NCBI RefSeq assembly: GCF_013410115.1 | Contig: NZ_JACCCV010000002.1 | Coordinates: 124,001 to 188,000, forward strand | Source: Tunturiibacter gelidiferens | Lineage (GTDB): Bacteria; Acidobacteriota; Terriglobia; Terriglobales; Acidobacteriaceae | Length of the DNA stretch: 64,000 nt | Direction: 5' to 3' | In this document: one piece after another, positions 16,472 to 24,720 of the stretch | How positions within the stretch are numbered: position 1 is the first letter of the stretch | Layout of the letters: the number at the start of each line of letters is the position of its first letter | Program-made: the position numbers and the translations under genes | The notes under the pieces: generated by a model | Seen by the model: the letters and a program-made list of their open reading frames with translations, nothing else | The model's database searches: none | What the model was told of the DNA's origin: nothing

Positions 16472-16564
16472 TGCTCTGAACCTAAAGCTCGACAGCACAC
16501 AAACTACGTCCAGAGGCAGCAGCATCTTGAAAGGGCGATGAAGATTGGACAACGGCGTGAAGAG

Positions 16565-16700
16565 GGGGCGGAAAAGGACGAGCGGTTTGGGCAGGATGGA
16601 GTTCGTCGGGATCCTTCGCTACGCTCAGGATGACAGCAAAGGCTTGAGCGTTCAGGATGACACAGGGCTAATGCGCCTCAAGGATGACAGCAAAGGCTTG
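16565..16700 (+). repeat. Family B repeat with two degenerate echoes
   Basis: A full unit (GGATCCTTCGCTACGCTCAG then GATGACAGCAAAGGCTTG) preceded by the GGAAAAGGACGAGCGGTTTG flank. Two partial copies of CAGGATGAC follow, the second again with AGCAAAGGCTTG. This fills most of the space between the GyrI-like and NTF2-like genes. Confidence 0.8.
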
Positions 16701-16731
16701 GATGGGCAGCTAATTAGAGAGGAGAACCACG

Positions 16732-17187
16732 ATGGCGACAGCAACGATGCAGACCGATGTTTCGAAGGATCAGGCCGAAGTTCTGGCAGTGATCGATCAA
16801 CTCCGCAAGACGAATCATGACAAAGATGCCGCTGGATTTGCGGCGTTGTTCGCGGCGGATGCGGCCGACTACAATCTGGCTCCGCCGCTATCTCATCTTG
16901 GAATCGATCGCCGGGAGAAACAGGCGTGGTTCGATTCCTGGGATGGGCCGGTGGAAGTGGAAGCGCATGATTTTGAGGTGACAGTCAGCGGCGATGTTGC
17001 GTTCTGTCATGGTTTTATGCACATGAAAGCGACCGCAAAGGCGGGGGCGCGGCTGGTCAGCTTCTGGATGCGTTCCACTCTTCATCTGAAGCGGGAGGCT
17101 GGTCAGTGGAGGATCACACACTCCCATACGTCGGTGCCGTTTTACATGGATGGCAGTTTGCGGCCGGCGTTTGATTTGCAGCCTTAG
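16732..17187 (+). CDS. SnoaL/NTF2-like protein (DUF4440 type)
   Basis: A cone-shaped alpha+beta fold protein of 151 aa. Signature: QAEVLAVIDQLRKTNHDKDAAGFAALFAADAADYNLAPPL, then REKQAWFDSWDGPVEVEAHDFEVTVSGDVAFCHGFMHMKATA, and WRITHSHTSVPFYM at the end. The N-terminal TMQTDVSKDQ is typical. Family members are ketosteroid-isomerase-like enzymes or binding proteins; substrate not predictable. Start ATG with GAGAGGAG upstream. Confidence 0.85.
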   Translation: MATATMQTDVSKDQAEVLAVIDQLRKTNHDKDAAGFAALFAADAADYNLAPPLSHLGIDRREKQAWFDSWDGPVEVEAHDFEVTVSGDVAFCHGFMHMKATAKAGARLVSFWMRSTLHLKREAGQWRITHSHTSVPFYMDGSLRPAFDLQP

Positions 17188-17279
17188 CTAGTTTTAAAAT
17201 TTTGATCTGCCTAAAGACGGGTGTACCCGACCATTTCTCAATTCGATTTGGAAATTGGCACACAGAACGAGGGATAGAT

Positions 17280-17326
17280 GTGACAATCGAGACGCCACAG
17301 GCTGTGGAGACGGTTGCGCTGCGCCG
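17280..17326 (+). pseudogene. Decayed 5' end of a second GyrI-like gene
   Basis: The sequence from about 17254 to 17322 repeats the leader and first codons of the intact GyrI-like gene at 17463-17530. The translated pieces are VTIETPQAVETVALR and MIETPKIVETVALP. Similarity stops abruptly, and a family B repeat begins about 35 nt later. It looks like a tandem duplicate whose body was deleted or replaced. Confidence 0.65.
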
Positions 17327-17359
17327 GATCCAGAACGGCAAAGGCTGGAGTGTTTCGGC

Positions 17360-17440
17360 TGAAAGGTTCGAACGGTATGGGCGGGTGGAAGGCGTCGGGA
17401 TCCTTCCCCATTCGACTTCGCTCAGGGTCTGGATGACGAC
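17360..17440 (+). repeat. Family B repeat
   Basis: Contains the GAACGGTATGGGCGGGTGGA flank, GGGATCCTTCCCCATTCGAC, and CTCAGGGTCTGGATGAC. The loop differs from other copies while the outer GGATCC and GGATGAC are kept. Confidence 0.75.
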
Positions 17441-17495
17441 TTGAAAGAGTCTGCCGATTGCGTCGTAATTAGCACAAAGAACCAGAGGAGACGAG

Positions 17496-17963
17496 ATGAT
17501 AGAGACACCAAAGATCGTTGAGACGGTTGCACTGCCAATGGCCTTCCTTCATCTCACGGTGCCGACCTCGGAGATTCAAAAGGTCATGATTCCCGGATTG
17601 AACGAGGTGAAGGCCGCGGCGGCCGCACAAGGGGTTTCCGAGGCTGGACCCTGGTTCACCCACCACCTGGTCAAGCCAAAGGGGACCTTTGATTTCGAGA
17701 TCTGCGTGCCGGTGGCTGCGCCGATTGTGACTGCGGGCAGGGTGCAGGCTGGGGTATGGCCTGCGATGAAGGTGGTGAGGACGGTCTACCACGGAGATTA
17801 CTCGGGACTCGGCGCTGGGTGGGGCGAGTTTGAAGCCTGGATCGCAAAGAATGGGTATAAGACGGCAGAGGACCTGTGGGAGCGATATCTTACAGGCATG
17901 GAAGCTGGTCCGGACCCGGCTAACTGGCGAACGGAGTTGAATCGACCGCTTGTGGGGCGTTGA
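17496..17963 (+). CDS. GyrI-like effector-binding protein, second copy
   Basis: A 155-aa member of the GyrI-like small-molecule-binding family: LHLTVPTSEIQKVMIPGLNEV, GPWFTHHLVKPKGTFDFEICVPVAAP, AMKVVRTVYHGDYSGLGAGWGEFEAWIAKNG and a Trp-rich WERYLTGMEAGPDPANW C-terminus. It is only distantly like the copy at 15959. Start ATG with GAGGAGACGAG upstream. A truncated duplicate of its 5' end lies about 210 nt upstream. Confidence 0.85.
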   Translation: MIETPKIVETVALPMAFLHLTVPTSEIQKVMIPGLNEVKAAAAAQGVSEAGPWFTHHLVKPKGTFDFEICVPVAAPIVTAGRVQAGVWPAMKVVRTVYHGDYSGLGAGWGEFEAWIAKNGYKTAEDLWERYLTGMEAGPDPANWRTELNRPLVGR

Positions 17964-17999
17964 GGAAAGGAAAACGTAGCAGATATGGTTACAAATATA

Positions 18000-18276
18000 G
18001 GGATCTTCCCTTTCGACAAGCTCAGGGCGGTATGACAGCACAGCCGTGCGACGGTAACGGGAAGAACACAGGCAATTGTCTGGTGGGATGACTTTGGGTG
18101 GAGGCAGAACGGGAACGGCTAGAACGGTATGGGTGGGTGGAATGTGCCGGGATCCTTCACTCCGTTCAGGATGACGACTTCAGATGTGGGTGGAAAGGGA
18201 CGGGCGGTTTGGGCAGGAGGGAGTTCGTCGGGGTCCTTTCCCTTCGACAAGCTCAGGGTCAGGATGACGGCAAAGA
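18000..18276 (+). repeat. Three family B repeats in a row
   Basis: Units at about 18000-18040, 18098-18180 and 18181-18276. The loops differ (CTTTCGACAAGCTCAG; TTCACTCCGTTCAG; CCCTTCGACAAGCTCAG), while GGATCC/GGGTCC and GGATGAC are kept, as is the GGTGGGTGGA-type flank. No gene in 17964-18360. Confidence 0.8.
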
Positions 18277-18290
18277 CCTAACCTGCGATG

Positions 18291-18329
18291 AAAAGCCCGG
18301 TCCGCAAAGTGCGGACGCCGGGCTTTTTT
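18291..18329. terminator. Bidirectional intrinsic terminator
   Basis: AAAAGCCCGG (18291-18300) pairs with CCGGGCTTTT (18318-18327), with an inner TCCGC/GCGGA. U-runs are present on both strands. It separates the plus-strand GyrI-like gene from the converging minus-strand gene at 18361. Confidence 0.85.
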
Positions 18330-18360
18330 GCGAGTTGCTTCTTTGGCAGTTCGTGAGCGG

Positions 18361-19332
18361 CTACTTGACGACTGACTGGAAGAGCGGTGAGGTGAGCAGG
18401 CTGGCGAACTGGCTGTCGGAGGAGGAGTAGTCGACGGTCAGGGTGCCGGCATTGGAGTCGATGGTGGTCTGATCGAGAGCGGATTTCTCGAGCGGGGTGC
18501 CGGAGTTTTTCTTCAGGATGGAAACCCCCTTCATGAGAGTGGCTGCGGTTGCGGCGGTGATGGTGTCGGACATGACGACAGCCATATCGAACTTGACGCC
18601 GTTCTGGAAGTCCATGGTGTAGCGGCTGCTCTTCATGCGGTTCTTGACGGTGTCGTAGTCGGCGAGTTGTGCGGCGTCACCGAGGACGCTCTTCATCATG
18701 GTCTGGGTGCCTTTGGCGTCGAGCAGGCTCCAGACGGCCTTGGTGTCTACGACGTTCATCTCGTTGACCATGTCGCCGTTGGAGAGGAAGTTGGAGGTGA
18801 TGCCGTCGCGGGCGTCCATCGCTTCCTTGACGGCGTCTTTGTCGCCGAAGACCATGGTGGTCTGGTTAAGGAAGACGACGCTCATGCCGTTGGAGCCCAT
18901 GGAATAGACGCTGTTGTTGCGGATCATGGTGGGCTTGATCTTGTTCTTGGTGAAGTTGGCCATGACCTCGCGGGTGTGGAACTGGCCCTGGGCGATGCCT
19001 ACGATGCGGGTTCCGTCACCCTTCTGGTCGCGGAAGGCGGCGAAGGCTAGGACGTCGGCATCCTGGTCGACTTTGAGGCCGGAGCTTTTGAGGGCGGTCT
19101 CGAGGCGCTTGAGTTCAGGGGGGAGGACGCGATCTTTGAGGTCCATCGCGGCGGGGGAGTTCTGCATGGCGCGATAGTCGACGACGATGAGCTGCTGAAC
19201 TTCCTTGGGGGTGGCGGACTTGGCGTCGCTGGAAAGCTGTGCAGCGGAGGCGAAGTTTGGGGCCATCATGGTCGCCGTCATGGTCGCAATGACGACGGCG
19301 GTGGTGAAGAGGGTGCGCTTGGGTGTGTTCAT
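18361..19332 (-). CDS. Secreted hypothetical protein, 323 aa
   Basis: A signal peptide (TLFTTAVVIATMTATMMAPNFASAA) directs it to the periplasm or outside. The mature part begins with KEVQQLIVVDYRAMQNSPAAMDLKDRVLPPELKRLETALKSSGL, followed by ADVLAFAAF and FHTREVMANFTKNKIKPTMI. These look like a two-domain alpha/beta repeat in which a substrate-free sensor or adhesin-like fold is possible. I recognise the general type from Acidobacteria but know no function. It is rich in Asp, Thr and Met. Transcription ends at the terminator 18291-18329. Confidence 0.75.
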   Translation of the reverse strand: MNTPKRTLFTTAVVIATMTATMMAPNFASAAQLSSDAKSATPKEVQQLIVVDYRAMQNSPAAMDLKDRVLPPELKRLETALKSSGLKVDQDADVLAFAAFRDQKGDGTRIVGIAQGQFHTREVMANFTKNKIKPTMIRNNSVYSMGSNGMSVVFLNQTTMVFGDKDAVKEAMDARDGITSNFLSNGDMVNEMNVVDTKAVWSLLDAKGTQTMMKSVLGDAAQLADYDTVKNRMKSSRYTMDFQNGVKFDMAVVMSDTITAATAATLMKGVSILKKNSGTPLEKSALDQTTIDSNAGTLTVDYSSSDSQFASLLTSPLFQSVVK

Positions 19333-19479
19333 TTGTTTCCTTTACTCCTTGAGCTACTGGCAGTGTAGCTGCAATACCACCATTGTTCCGTGAATACGCG
19401 CTGGTTGCAAGACTGGATGGGTGAGGTTTCTGTTAGCAAGCTTGCTACTTTCGTGGTAGATGGGGTGGCTTTGGAATAA

Positions 19480-20400
19480 CTAGTGCTGAGGCCACGAGAT
19501 GGGGGAGTGAAGTCTGCGCTCGAGCACCTTGCCGTCGGGATCGAAGCCAGTGATTTGACGAACCCAATCGGAATCGGGCTCATAGGCGGCCTGGGGAATG
19601 AGGCCGATGAGCTCGGCGTCTTCGATGAGGACGCCGTGGCGCTGGGCGAGATGCTGAACGGTGGCGTGGACGTGGTGCATGGGGGTGATGCGGAAGTCGG
19701 TGACGTTCATGCTGACCTGGGCGCGGCCGTTGGCGAGGACGCCGATGGCTTTGACGCCGTGGAGGCCGCCGTTGGCGGCGCGGATGTCGCGGGCGATGGC
19801 GCGGGCGGCGGCGATGTCGGGCTGCTGGAGGTGGATGTTGTAGGCGATGAGGAAGCTGCGGGCGCCGACCGCGGAGGCTCCGGCGGTGGCGTGGAGCTCG
19901 GGGCCGCCGATGTCGGGGCGGCGGGTGGCGTCGCGGAGGGCGGCGTCGCGGAGGCCTTCGAACTGGCCGCGGCGAACGTCTTCGAGGAGGACGCGGTCGG
20001 GGCGGGCGGCGGCGGCTCCGTAGAAGTAGACTGGGACGCCGTAGCGACGCCAGATGAGGAGGCCAGCCTGGCGGGCGAGGACGGCGCAGTCGGCTAGGGA
20101 GGCTCCGCTCACGGGGATGAAGGGGATGACGTCTGCGGCGCCGATGCGGGGGTGGACGCCGTTCTGGGTGGTGAGGTTGATGAGCTCGGCGGCTTTGCCA
20201 GCGGCGCGGACGGCGGCTTCGACGATGCCGGTGGGCGAGCCGGCGAGGGTGACGACGGAGCGGTTGTGGGCGGTGTCGAGGGACCAGTCGAGCAGGCGCA
20301 CGCCTTCTACCTGGGTGGCGGCGACGATCTGCTCGACCTTGGCGGCGTCGGTGCCTTCAGAGAAATTAGGGACGCACTCGATGATGGCTTCTGGATTCAT
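19480..20400 (-). CDS. ftcD: Glutamate formimidoyltransferase
   Basis: Moves the formimino group from N-formimino-L-glutamate to tetrahydrofolate in histidine breakdown. Family blocks: IIECVPNFSEGTDAAKVEQI, DWSLDTAHNRSVVTLAG, the catalytic His region NGVHPRIGAADVIPFIPVSG, and YGVPVYFYGAAA. Length 306 aa corresponds to the transferase domain alone, without the C-terminal cyclodeaminase of the animal enzyme. No other hut genes are in the window. Confidence 0.92.
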   Translation of the reverse strand: MNPEAIIECVPNFSEGTDAAKVEQIVAATQVEGVRLLDWSLDTAHNRSVVTLAGSPTGIVEAAVRAAGKAAELINLTTQNGVHPRIGAADVIPFIPVSGASLADCAVLARQAGLLIWRRYGVPVYFYGAAAARPDRVLLEDVRRGQFEGLRDAALRDATRRPDIGGPELHATAGASAVGARSFLIAYNIHLQQPDIAAARAIARDIRAANGGLHGVKAIGVLANGRAQVSMNVTDFRITPMHHVHATVQHLAQRHGVLIEDAELIGLIPQAAYEPDSDWVRQITGFDPDGKVLERRLHSPISWPQH

Positions 20401-20436
20401 GGGTAGCGAGTCAGCTAGTTAGCGAAAGATACATGG

Positions 20437-21186
20437 TTATTTCCACCAGGTGTAGCCGAGGGAGAACTGAACACTGGCGTTGACGCCGGGGTTGCGATCT
20501 CCGAGGGAGGCGCTGGAGATGTGGACGGCGTTGGCGCTGAAGTCGATAGAGCGGCGGGGATGGATGAAGTAGTGGACGCCGACGCCACCCTGGGGGGTGA
20601 AGTTGAAGACACTGGCGTCGGCGTATTTGCCGTCGTTTTGCGAGTTGTAGGGTGGTCCGCCGAAGGCTGGGTACTTATGGTTTGTCCAGAGGAGACCGCC
20701 AGCGGCTTGTCCCCAGAAGGAGAATTTCTTTGTGCCGACGACGTTCCAGCGGAGGATGATCGGGGTGACGGAGGCTCCGGTGAAGGTACCGCCTACGGTG
20801 TAGAAGGGGGTGCACTGCTCCGGGGTGCCGGGCGGGTTGGTGCAGAAGGGGCGCTGGAACTTTGGTGTGTAGGACTGCCAGAAGGGGAAGACTTCGACGG
20901 CGTACTCGAAGTTGCCGCGCAGGGGGCCGTGGCCCAAGTTGGGGGTGAGGACCTTGCCGGCGTGGACTCCAGCCATGAGGAACTTGAAGTCGTTGCGATT
21001 TTCAGTGACGCCGATGCCGCCCTGGACGAGAGCTCCGATCTCGAAGGGCTGGTGGCCTTTGGGATCGAGGAAGGGATTGTTCTCGTTACTGACGATTGCC
21101 TGACCGCAGGAGGGTCGGGTGGCGGTTAGCAGGAGGGCGAGGGTCCAGAGGGCGGTCGCTCCGAGGCGTGCGAGTTGCTTAATCAC
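20437..21186 (-). CDS. PagL-like lipid A 3-O-deacylase / acyloxyacyl hydrolase family protein
   Basis: An outer-membrane beta-barrel of 249 aa with signal peptide (ALWTLALLLTATRPSCGQA). The C-terminal quarter has HYFIHPRRSIDFSANAVHISSASLGDRNPGVN, matching the PagL HxSN..NPG region; the His and Ser of HIS are the likely catalytic pair. Alternating hydrophobic strands and a terminal aromatic residue fit a barrel. Members trim acyl chains from lipid A. Located 35 nt from ftcD, so possibly co-transcribed with it. Confidence 0.72.
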   Translation of the reverse strand: MIKQLARLGATALWTLALLLTATRPSCGQAIVSNENNPFLDPKGHQPFEIGALVQGGIGVTENRNDFKFLMAGVHAGKVLTPNLGHGPLRGNFEYAVEVFPFWQSYTPKFQRPFCTNPPGTPEQCTPFYTVGGTFTGASVTPIILRWNVVGTKKFSFWGQAAGGLLWTNHKYPAFGGPPYNSQNDGKYADASVFNFTPQGGVGVHYFIHPRRSIDFSANAVHISSASLGDRNPGVNASVQFSLGYTWWK

Positions 21187-21210
21187 TTAGGTCTCCGGTG
21201 TTGAGCACAA

Positions 21211-21239
21211 CAGAAGAAGGCCGCCTGTGAACGGCGGCC
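21211..21239 (-). terminator. Intrinsic terminator after yebC
   Basis: GGCCGCC (21219-21225) pairs with GGCGGCC (21233-21239), loop of 7 nt. On the minus strand it is followed by TTCTTCTGTTGT. It sits 27 nt after the yebC stop. Confidence 0.7.
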
Positions 21240-21265
21240 GTTGGGGGCTTAGCTACCGTTTTGCA

Positions 21266-22015
21266 TCAATGGCTGGCGTTGGCGACTGCAGCTTCGTCGA
21301 AGTCGAAGTTGGAATAAACGTTTTGCGTGTCGTCCAGATCTTCGATGGTCTCGAGGAGGCGGATCATGGCGTTGGCTTGAGTGCCTTCGAGTTTGGTGTA
21401 GGTCGAGGCGATCTTTGTAACTTCAGCGTGTTCGGGGGTTATCTTTGCGGCCTTCAGGGCTTCGGTGACGGCTTCAAAGTCTTTGGGATCGGTGAGGACC
21501 TCCCAGTTTTCGCCTTCGTCGGAGAGATCTTCGGCACCTGCATCGAGGACGATCTCGGTGAGCTTGTCTTCAGATGCAGCTGATTTTGCGATGGTGATGA
21601 CGCCCTTCTTAGTGAACATCCAGGAGACGGAGTTGGACTCTCCGAGGTTTCCACCGTTCTTCGAAAATGCGTGGCGGATCTCGCTTACGGCGCGGTTTTT
21701 GTTGTCGGTGAGGACGTCAACAATGAGAGCGACGCCGCCGGGGCCGTAGCCCTCGTAGGTGATCTCTTCGTAGCTGACGCCTTCGAGTTCGCCGGTGCCG
21801 CGTTGGATGGCGCGCTTGATGTTGTCGGCGGGCATGTTCTCGGCCTTGGCGGCTGCGATGGCGCCGCGGAGGCGGGGGTTGCCGTCGGGATCGCCTCCGC
21901 CGGTCTTGGCGGCGATGGTGATTTCCTTGATGAGGCGGGTGAAGATCTTGCCGCGTTTGGCGTCTGTGGCGCCCTTTTTGTGCTTAATTGTCGCCCATTT
22001 TGAGTGGCCGGACAT
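21266..22015 (-). CDS. yebC: YebC/PmpR family protein
   Basis: Widespread TACO1-like protein, annotated either as transcription regulator or as a factor that helps ribosomes through difficult (e.g. proline-rich) stretches. Signature start [32 protein letters not shown], then ARTGGGDP-like [14 protein letters not shown], and [23 protein letters not shown]. Length 249 aa is standard. Upstream gene on the opposite strand begins at 22310. Confidence 0.95.
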   Translation of the reverse strand: MSGHSKWATIKHKKGATDAKRGKIFTRLIKEITIAAKTGGGDPDGNPRLRGAIAAAKAENMPADNIKRAIQRGTGELEGVSYEEITYEGYGPGGVALIVDVLTDNKNRAVSEIRHAFSKNGGNLGESNSVSWMFTKKGVITIAKSAASEDKLTEIVLDAGAEDLSDEGENWEVLTDPKDFEAVTEALKAAKITPEHAEVTKIASTYTKLEGTQANAMIRLLETIEDLDDTQNVYSNFDFDEAAVANASH

Positions 22016-22309
22016 GGACTACCTCGGTGTTGATTTTGCGTGTGCCTACGATCGGTTGCGGGCTTGCGCGACCTTGTGATTTTAGCATGTTGAGGAGGGG
22101 ATCATGCATCCTGTCAGGAGAGGGTGTTCCCGCTGTCGCGCGAATGCCCACATCTCAAAATCGAGATATGGGGCACCCGCCGTCTTTGAGGTTTTGGCAA
22201 GTTGATGAGAGCAAGCGCGTGCCGCGGGCTGTGTAACGGTTTCGTCGGCGGACGAGTCCTATTAGAAGATCGAGCGATCGGGCAGACTCCGGTTCGAGGT
22301 TGGGATGAG

Positions 22310-23293
22310 GTGTTTGTGGGGCTGAGAACCGTAGCGATGTGCGCTTGCCTGGCGTTGCTCTGGCCGGCTTGCGTGGGATGCGCGCAGAGTGAGAACACTG
22401 CGGGTGGCCACCGGGGATGGCGGGGGGAGCGGATCGTCGCATCGCAGAGCTTTGGCGAGGGAGGGGCGACGATTCAGGTGGACTTCGCGGCGGGCGATCT
22501 TGATCTTTCGCAAGCAGAGGTTGTCTCGTGGGTTCACGAGTCGGCGCATTCGGTGGCGGTGTACTACGGCAGGTTTCCGGTGGTGCGGGCGCGGGTGGTG
22601 ATTGAGCCGATCGCCGGCGACTCCGATTCGATCCACGGTACGACGTGGGGTGACATGGGTGGCTTCCCTGCCGTGACGCGAGTTCGGCTGGGACAACATG
22701 TGACCAGAGACGAGCTGAGGGATGACTGGGTGATGACGCATGAGTTTGTGCATACGGCGTTGCCGGATCTTCCGGATGATCAGCATTGGATGGAAGAGGG
22801 GCTGGCGACGTACATCGAACCGATTGCGCGCGCGGGGACGGGCAGGCTGACCGAGGCCAGGGTGTGGGCGGAGTTTTTGCACGAGATGCACAATGGCGAA
22901 CCGGAGCAGAGTGATCGCGGCCTGAATGAGACACAGACGTGGGGGCGGACGTACTGGGGTGGAGCGATGTTTTGTTTGATGGCGGATGTTTCGATCCGAC
23001 GTCAGACGAACGACAGGAAGGGGCTTAGAGATGCTCTGCGCGCAGTTGTGGACAGCGGGGGTGGAATTGATAAGGACTGGCCGCTGTCGCGAGTATTGCA
23101 GATCGGGGATCGCGCAACCGGGACGACAGTATTGACCGATATGTACGCGAAGTGGAGCGAGAAGCCGGTGGATGTGGATCTGCCGGCGTTATGGAAGGAG
23201 TTGGGTGTGAGTGCGGGTCCGAATCATGGAGTTGTGTTGGATGCGAAGGCTCCTCTGGCCGCGGTGCGAGAGTCAATTAGTGCGTCGAGGTGA
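22310..23293 (+). CDS. Secreted HExxH metallopeptidase-like protein
   Basis: A gluzincin-type protein. Zinc motif HEFVH followed by TALPDLPDDQHWMEEGLATYIEP, where the Glu of WMEEG is the third ligand. The N-terminus has a signal sequence with LWPACVGCAQS, which could be a lipobox Cys. The frame is open to TTG 22202. The GTG at 22310 gives a normal signal peptide and has GAGG upstream; ATG 22337 is the alternative. Start uncertain. Activity not proven; the catalytic Glu of HExxH is present. Confidence 0.78.
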   Translation: MFVGLRTVAMCACLALLWPACVGCAQSENTAGGHRGWRGERIVASQSFGEGGATIQVDFAAGDLDLSQAEVVSWVHESAHSVAVYYGRFPVVRARVVIEPIAGDSDSIHGTTWGDMGGFPAVTRVRLGQHVTRDELRDDWVMTHEFVHTALPDLPDDQHWMEEGLATYIEPIARAGTGRLTEARVWAEFLHEMHNGEPEQSDRGLNETQTWGRTYWGGAMFCLMADVSIRRQTNDRKGLRDALRAVVDSGGGIDKDWPLSRVLQIGDRATGTTVLTDMYAKWSEKPVDVDLPALWKELGVSAGPNHGVVLDAKAPLAAVRESISASR

Positions 23294-23311
23294 CAAATTT
23301 TGGAGGGAATG

Positions 23312-23345
23312 GCGAGAGCAAACGCATATCCCTACGGGATGACGA
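23312..23345 (+). repeat. Family A repeat, short
   Basis: GCAAACGCATATCCCTACGG then GATGACGAGCC: the ATCCC-TAC-GGGAT stem with a short tail, between two convergent genes. Confidence 0.7.
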
Positions 23346-23399
23346 GCCAATATTTCAAGTTTCCGATAACGACGTTTTGCAGGGACAGCAGTCCTCTTG

Positions 23400-24341
23400 T
23401 TAGTTCGGGAGACCACTGAGAAATGCAGTCATCTCCTTCATGACCTCTTTTGTGTTGGAGTGGAAGATGAAATGATCGGCCCCCGCGATACGCACTACGC
23501 GAGCTTTCGGAACTGCTGCCTGGAACGCGTCGGCTTGGGCGCTCGTTGTTTCGCCGGGCGAGCGAGGAATGGCGAAGATGGCTAGGGTCGGAACAGGGAT
23601 CCCAGTGAACTTCTGCGCTCCATTGACCAGCGCTAAAAGAATGGGCGGAGGAGGAGGCGCATCTTTCGGGCGAGGCGGAAGAACAGGCTGAGAAGCAAGC
23701 TTCTGATCCACCGCTTTCAAATCTTTATCAAACCTTGCTACGGATGCTTCCAGGCCAGCAAAGTCGGAACGGGTCTGGAGCGTAGCAGAAAACAGCAGGT
23801 TCAAGTGCTGCTGAAGGTCTTTCGCATCAATGATCGGATCGCCAAGGGTTGGCGAGTACAGCGCGTATGGGTATCCCGCCTCTAAATAGATAAGGCCACT
23901 GATTTCTTCGGGATGACTGGTCGCGATCGAACTAAGTTCTTCGCCGGCCAGAGAGTGACCGACCAGAACGGGTCTGTTGATTTTCAGTGCTGTGATCACC
24001 GCGAGGACATCTTTTCCAAGACGGTCTGCCGAGTAGTTTTCTTCGTCTGGCGTAGGAGCGCTTGACTTTCCGAAACCGCGCCGCGAGATAGCGAGCACTC
24101 GATGGTTAGGTAGAAACATTGGTGCGAAGTCGTCGAACTCGTGACCATCCAGGCCCATTCCCGACAGGAAGATTAGGGTACGTCCCGAACCGCCAAAATC
24201 CAGCACTTCGAGTTTCACGTTGCCATCTACTGCGATCTGCATTGTCTTATGCGGCGTGAGGTCCGGCGGTACAGGACTCTGAGCGGCCACAGCAGAACAG
24301 AGAGAGATGAGGGTAGCCAAGCAAAGTTGAGTCCGTAACAA
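23400..24341 (-). CDS. Secreted alpha/beta hydrolase
   Basis: 313-aa hydrolase with signal peptide (LCLATLISLCSAVAAQ). The fold is complete: oxyanion region LIFLSGMGLDGHEFDDFAP, nucleophile elbow LVGHSLAGEE, acid in the AIFAIP... strand region and the His in IAGADHFIFHSN. Between elbow and His lies a cap of about 100 residues with a Pro-rich stretch (PPRPKDAPPPPP). Esterase or lipase-like; substrate unknown. Confidence 0.85.
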   Translation of the reverse strand: MLRTQLCLATLISLCSAVAAQSPVPPDLTPHKTMQIAVDGNVKLEVLDFGGSGRTLIFLSGMGLDGHEFDDFAPMFLPNHRVLAISRRGFGKSSAPTPDEENYSADRLGKDVLAVITALKINRPVLVGHSLAGEELSSIATSHPEEISGLIYLEAGYPYALYSPTLGDPIIDAKDLQQHLNLLFSATLQTRSDFAGLEASVARFDKDLKAVDQKLASQPVLPPRPKDAPPPPPILLALVNGAQKFTGIPVPTLAIFAIPRSPGETTSAQADAFQAAVPKARVVRIAGADHFIFHSNTKEVMKEMTAFLSGLPN

Positions 24342-24550
24342 TTGTGGTTCTCCGGTAGGAATAAGCTAAAGACGTTTTGTTCCTCTAAATGTCACGGACG
24401 GTCGTTCCCGTGAAGTCAGATTTTCGGCAAGTTCAAACTCTGGACGTTGATGAACCGGATGCAGAAGAGCTTGGCGTACGATTTTTGACGCTTGGTTTGA
24501 TCACCAACAAAAACAACGACAAGACTGCTGTAATGTTCCGGAAGAGGGGG

Positions 24551-24617
24551 CGAAATGCGGGGGTCTCTCCACTGCGCTACTCACGATGAGGCTGTGAGTA
24601 GCTTCGGTCGAGATGAG
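24551..24617 (+). repeat. Family E repeat, copy 1
   Basis: CGAAATGCGGGGGTCTCTCC, then ACTGCGCTACTCACGATGAG and GTGAGTAGCTTCGGTCGAG. The stem GCTACTCAC/GTGAGTAGC is perfect. Copies 2 and 3 at 42669-42736 and 44371-44433. Confidence 0.8.
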
Positions 24618-24624
24618 TTTTAGA

Positions 24625-24703
24625 GAGGGGATGGAAAAGCAAATGCAGATCCCTACGGGATGACAAGCAAAGGGACAAGCAACGACAAGAACAAGGCAAC
24701 AGC
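24625..24703 (+). repeat. Family A repeat
   Basis: GCAAATGCAGATCCCTACGG, GATGACAAGCAAAGGGACAAG and an A/C-rich tail, placed right after the family E copy. Confidence 0.8.
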
Positions 24704-24720
24704 GATCTGTTTGGGGTGGG

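Larger units (their letters stand above)
24342..24720. other. Intergenic region between hydrolase and lysA
   Basis: Contains one family E and one family A repeat. A 66-codon plus-strand frame at 24389-24589 runs into the E repeat and is probably not a gene. Confidence 0.6.

Noticed and set aside
24389..24589. 66-codon plus-strand ORF between the hydrolase and lysA.
   Set aside because: Its 3' third is made of a family E repeat, and it has no Shine-Dalgarno or recognisable motif.
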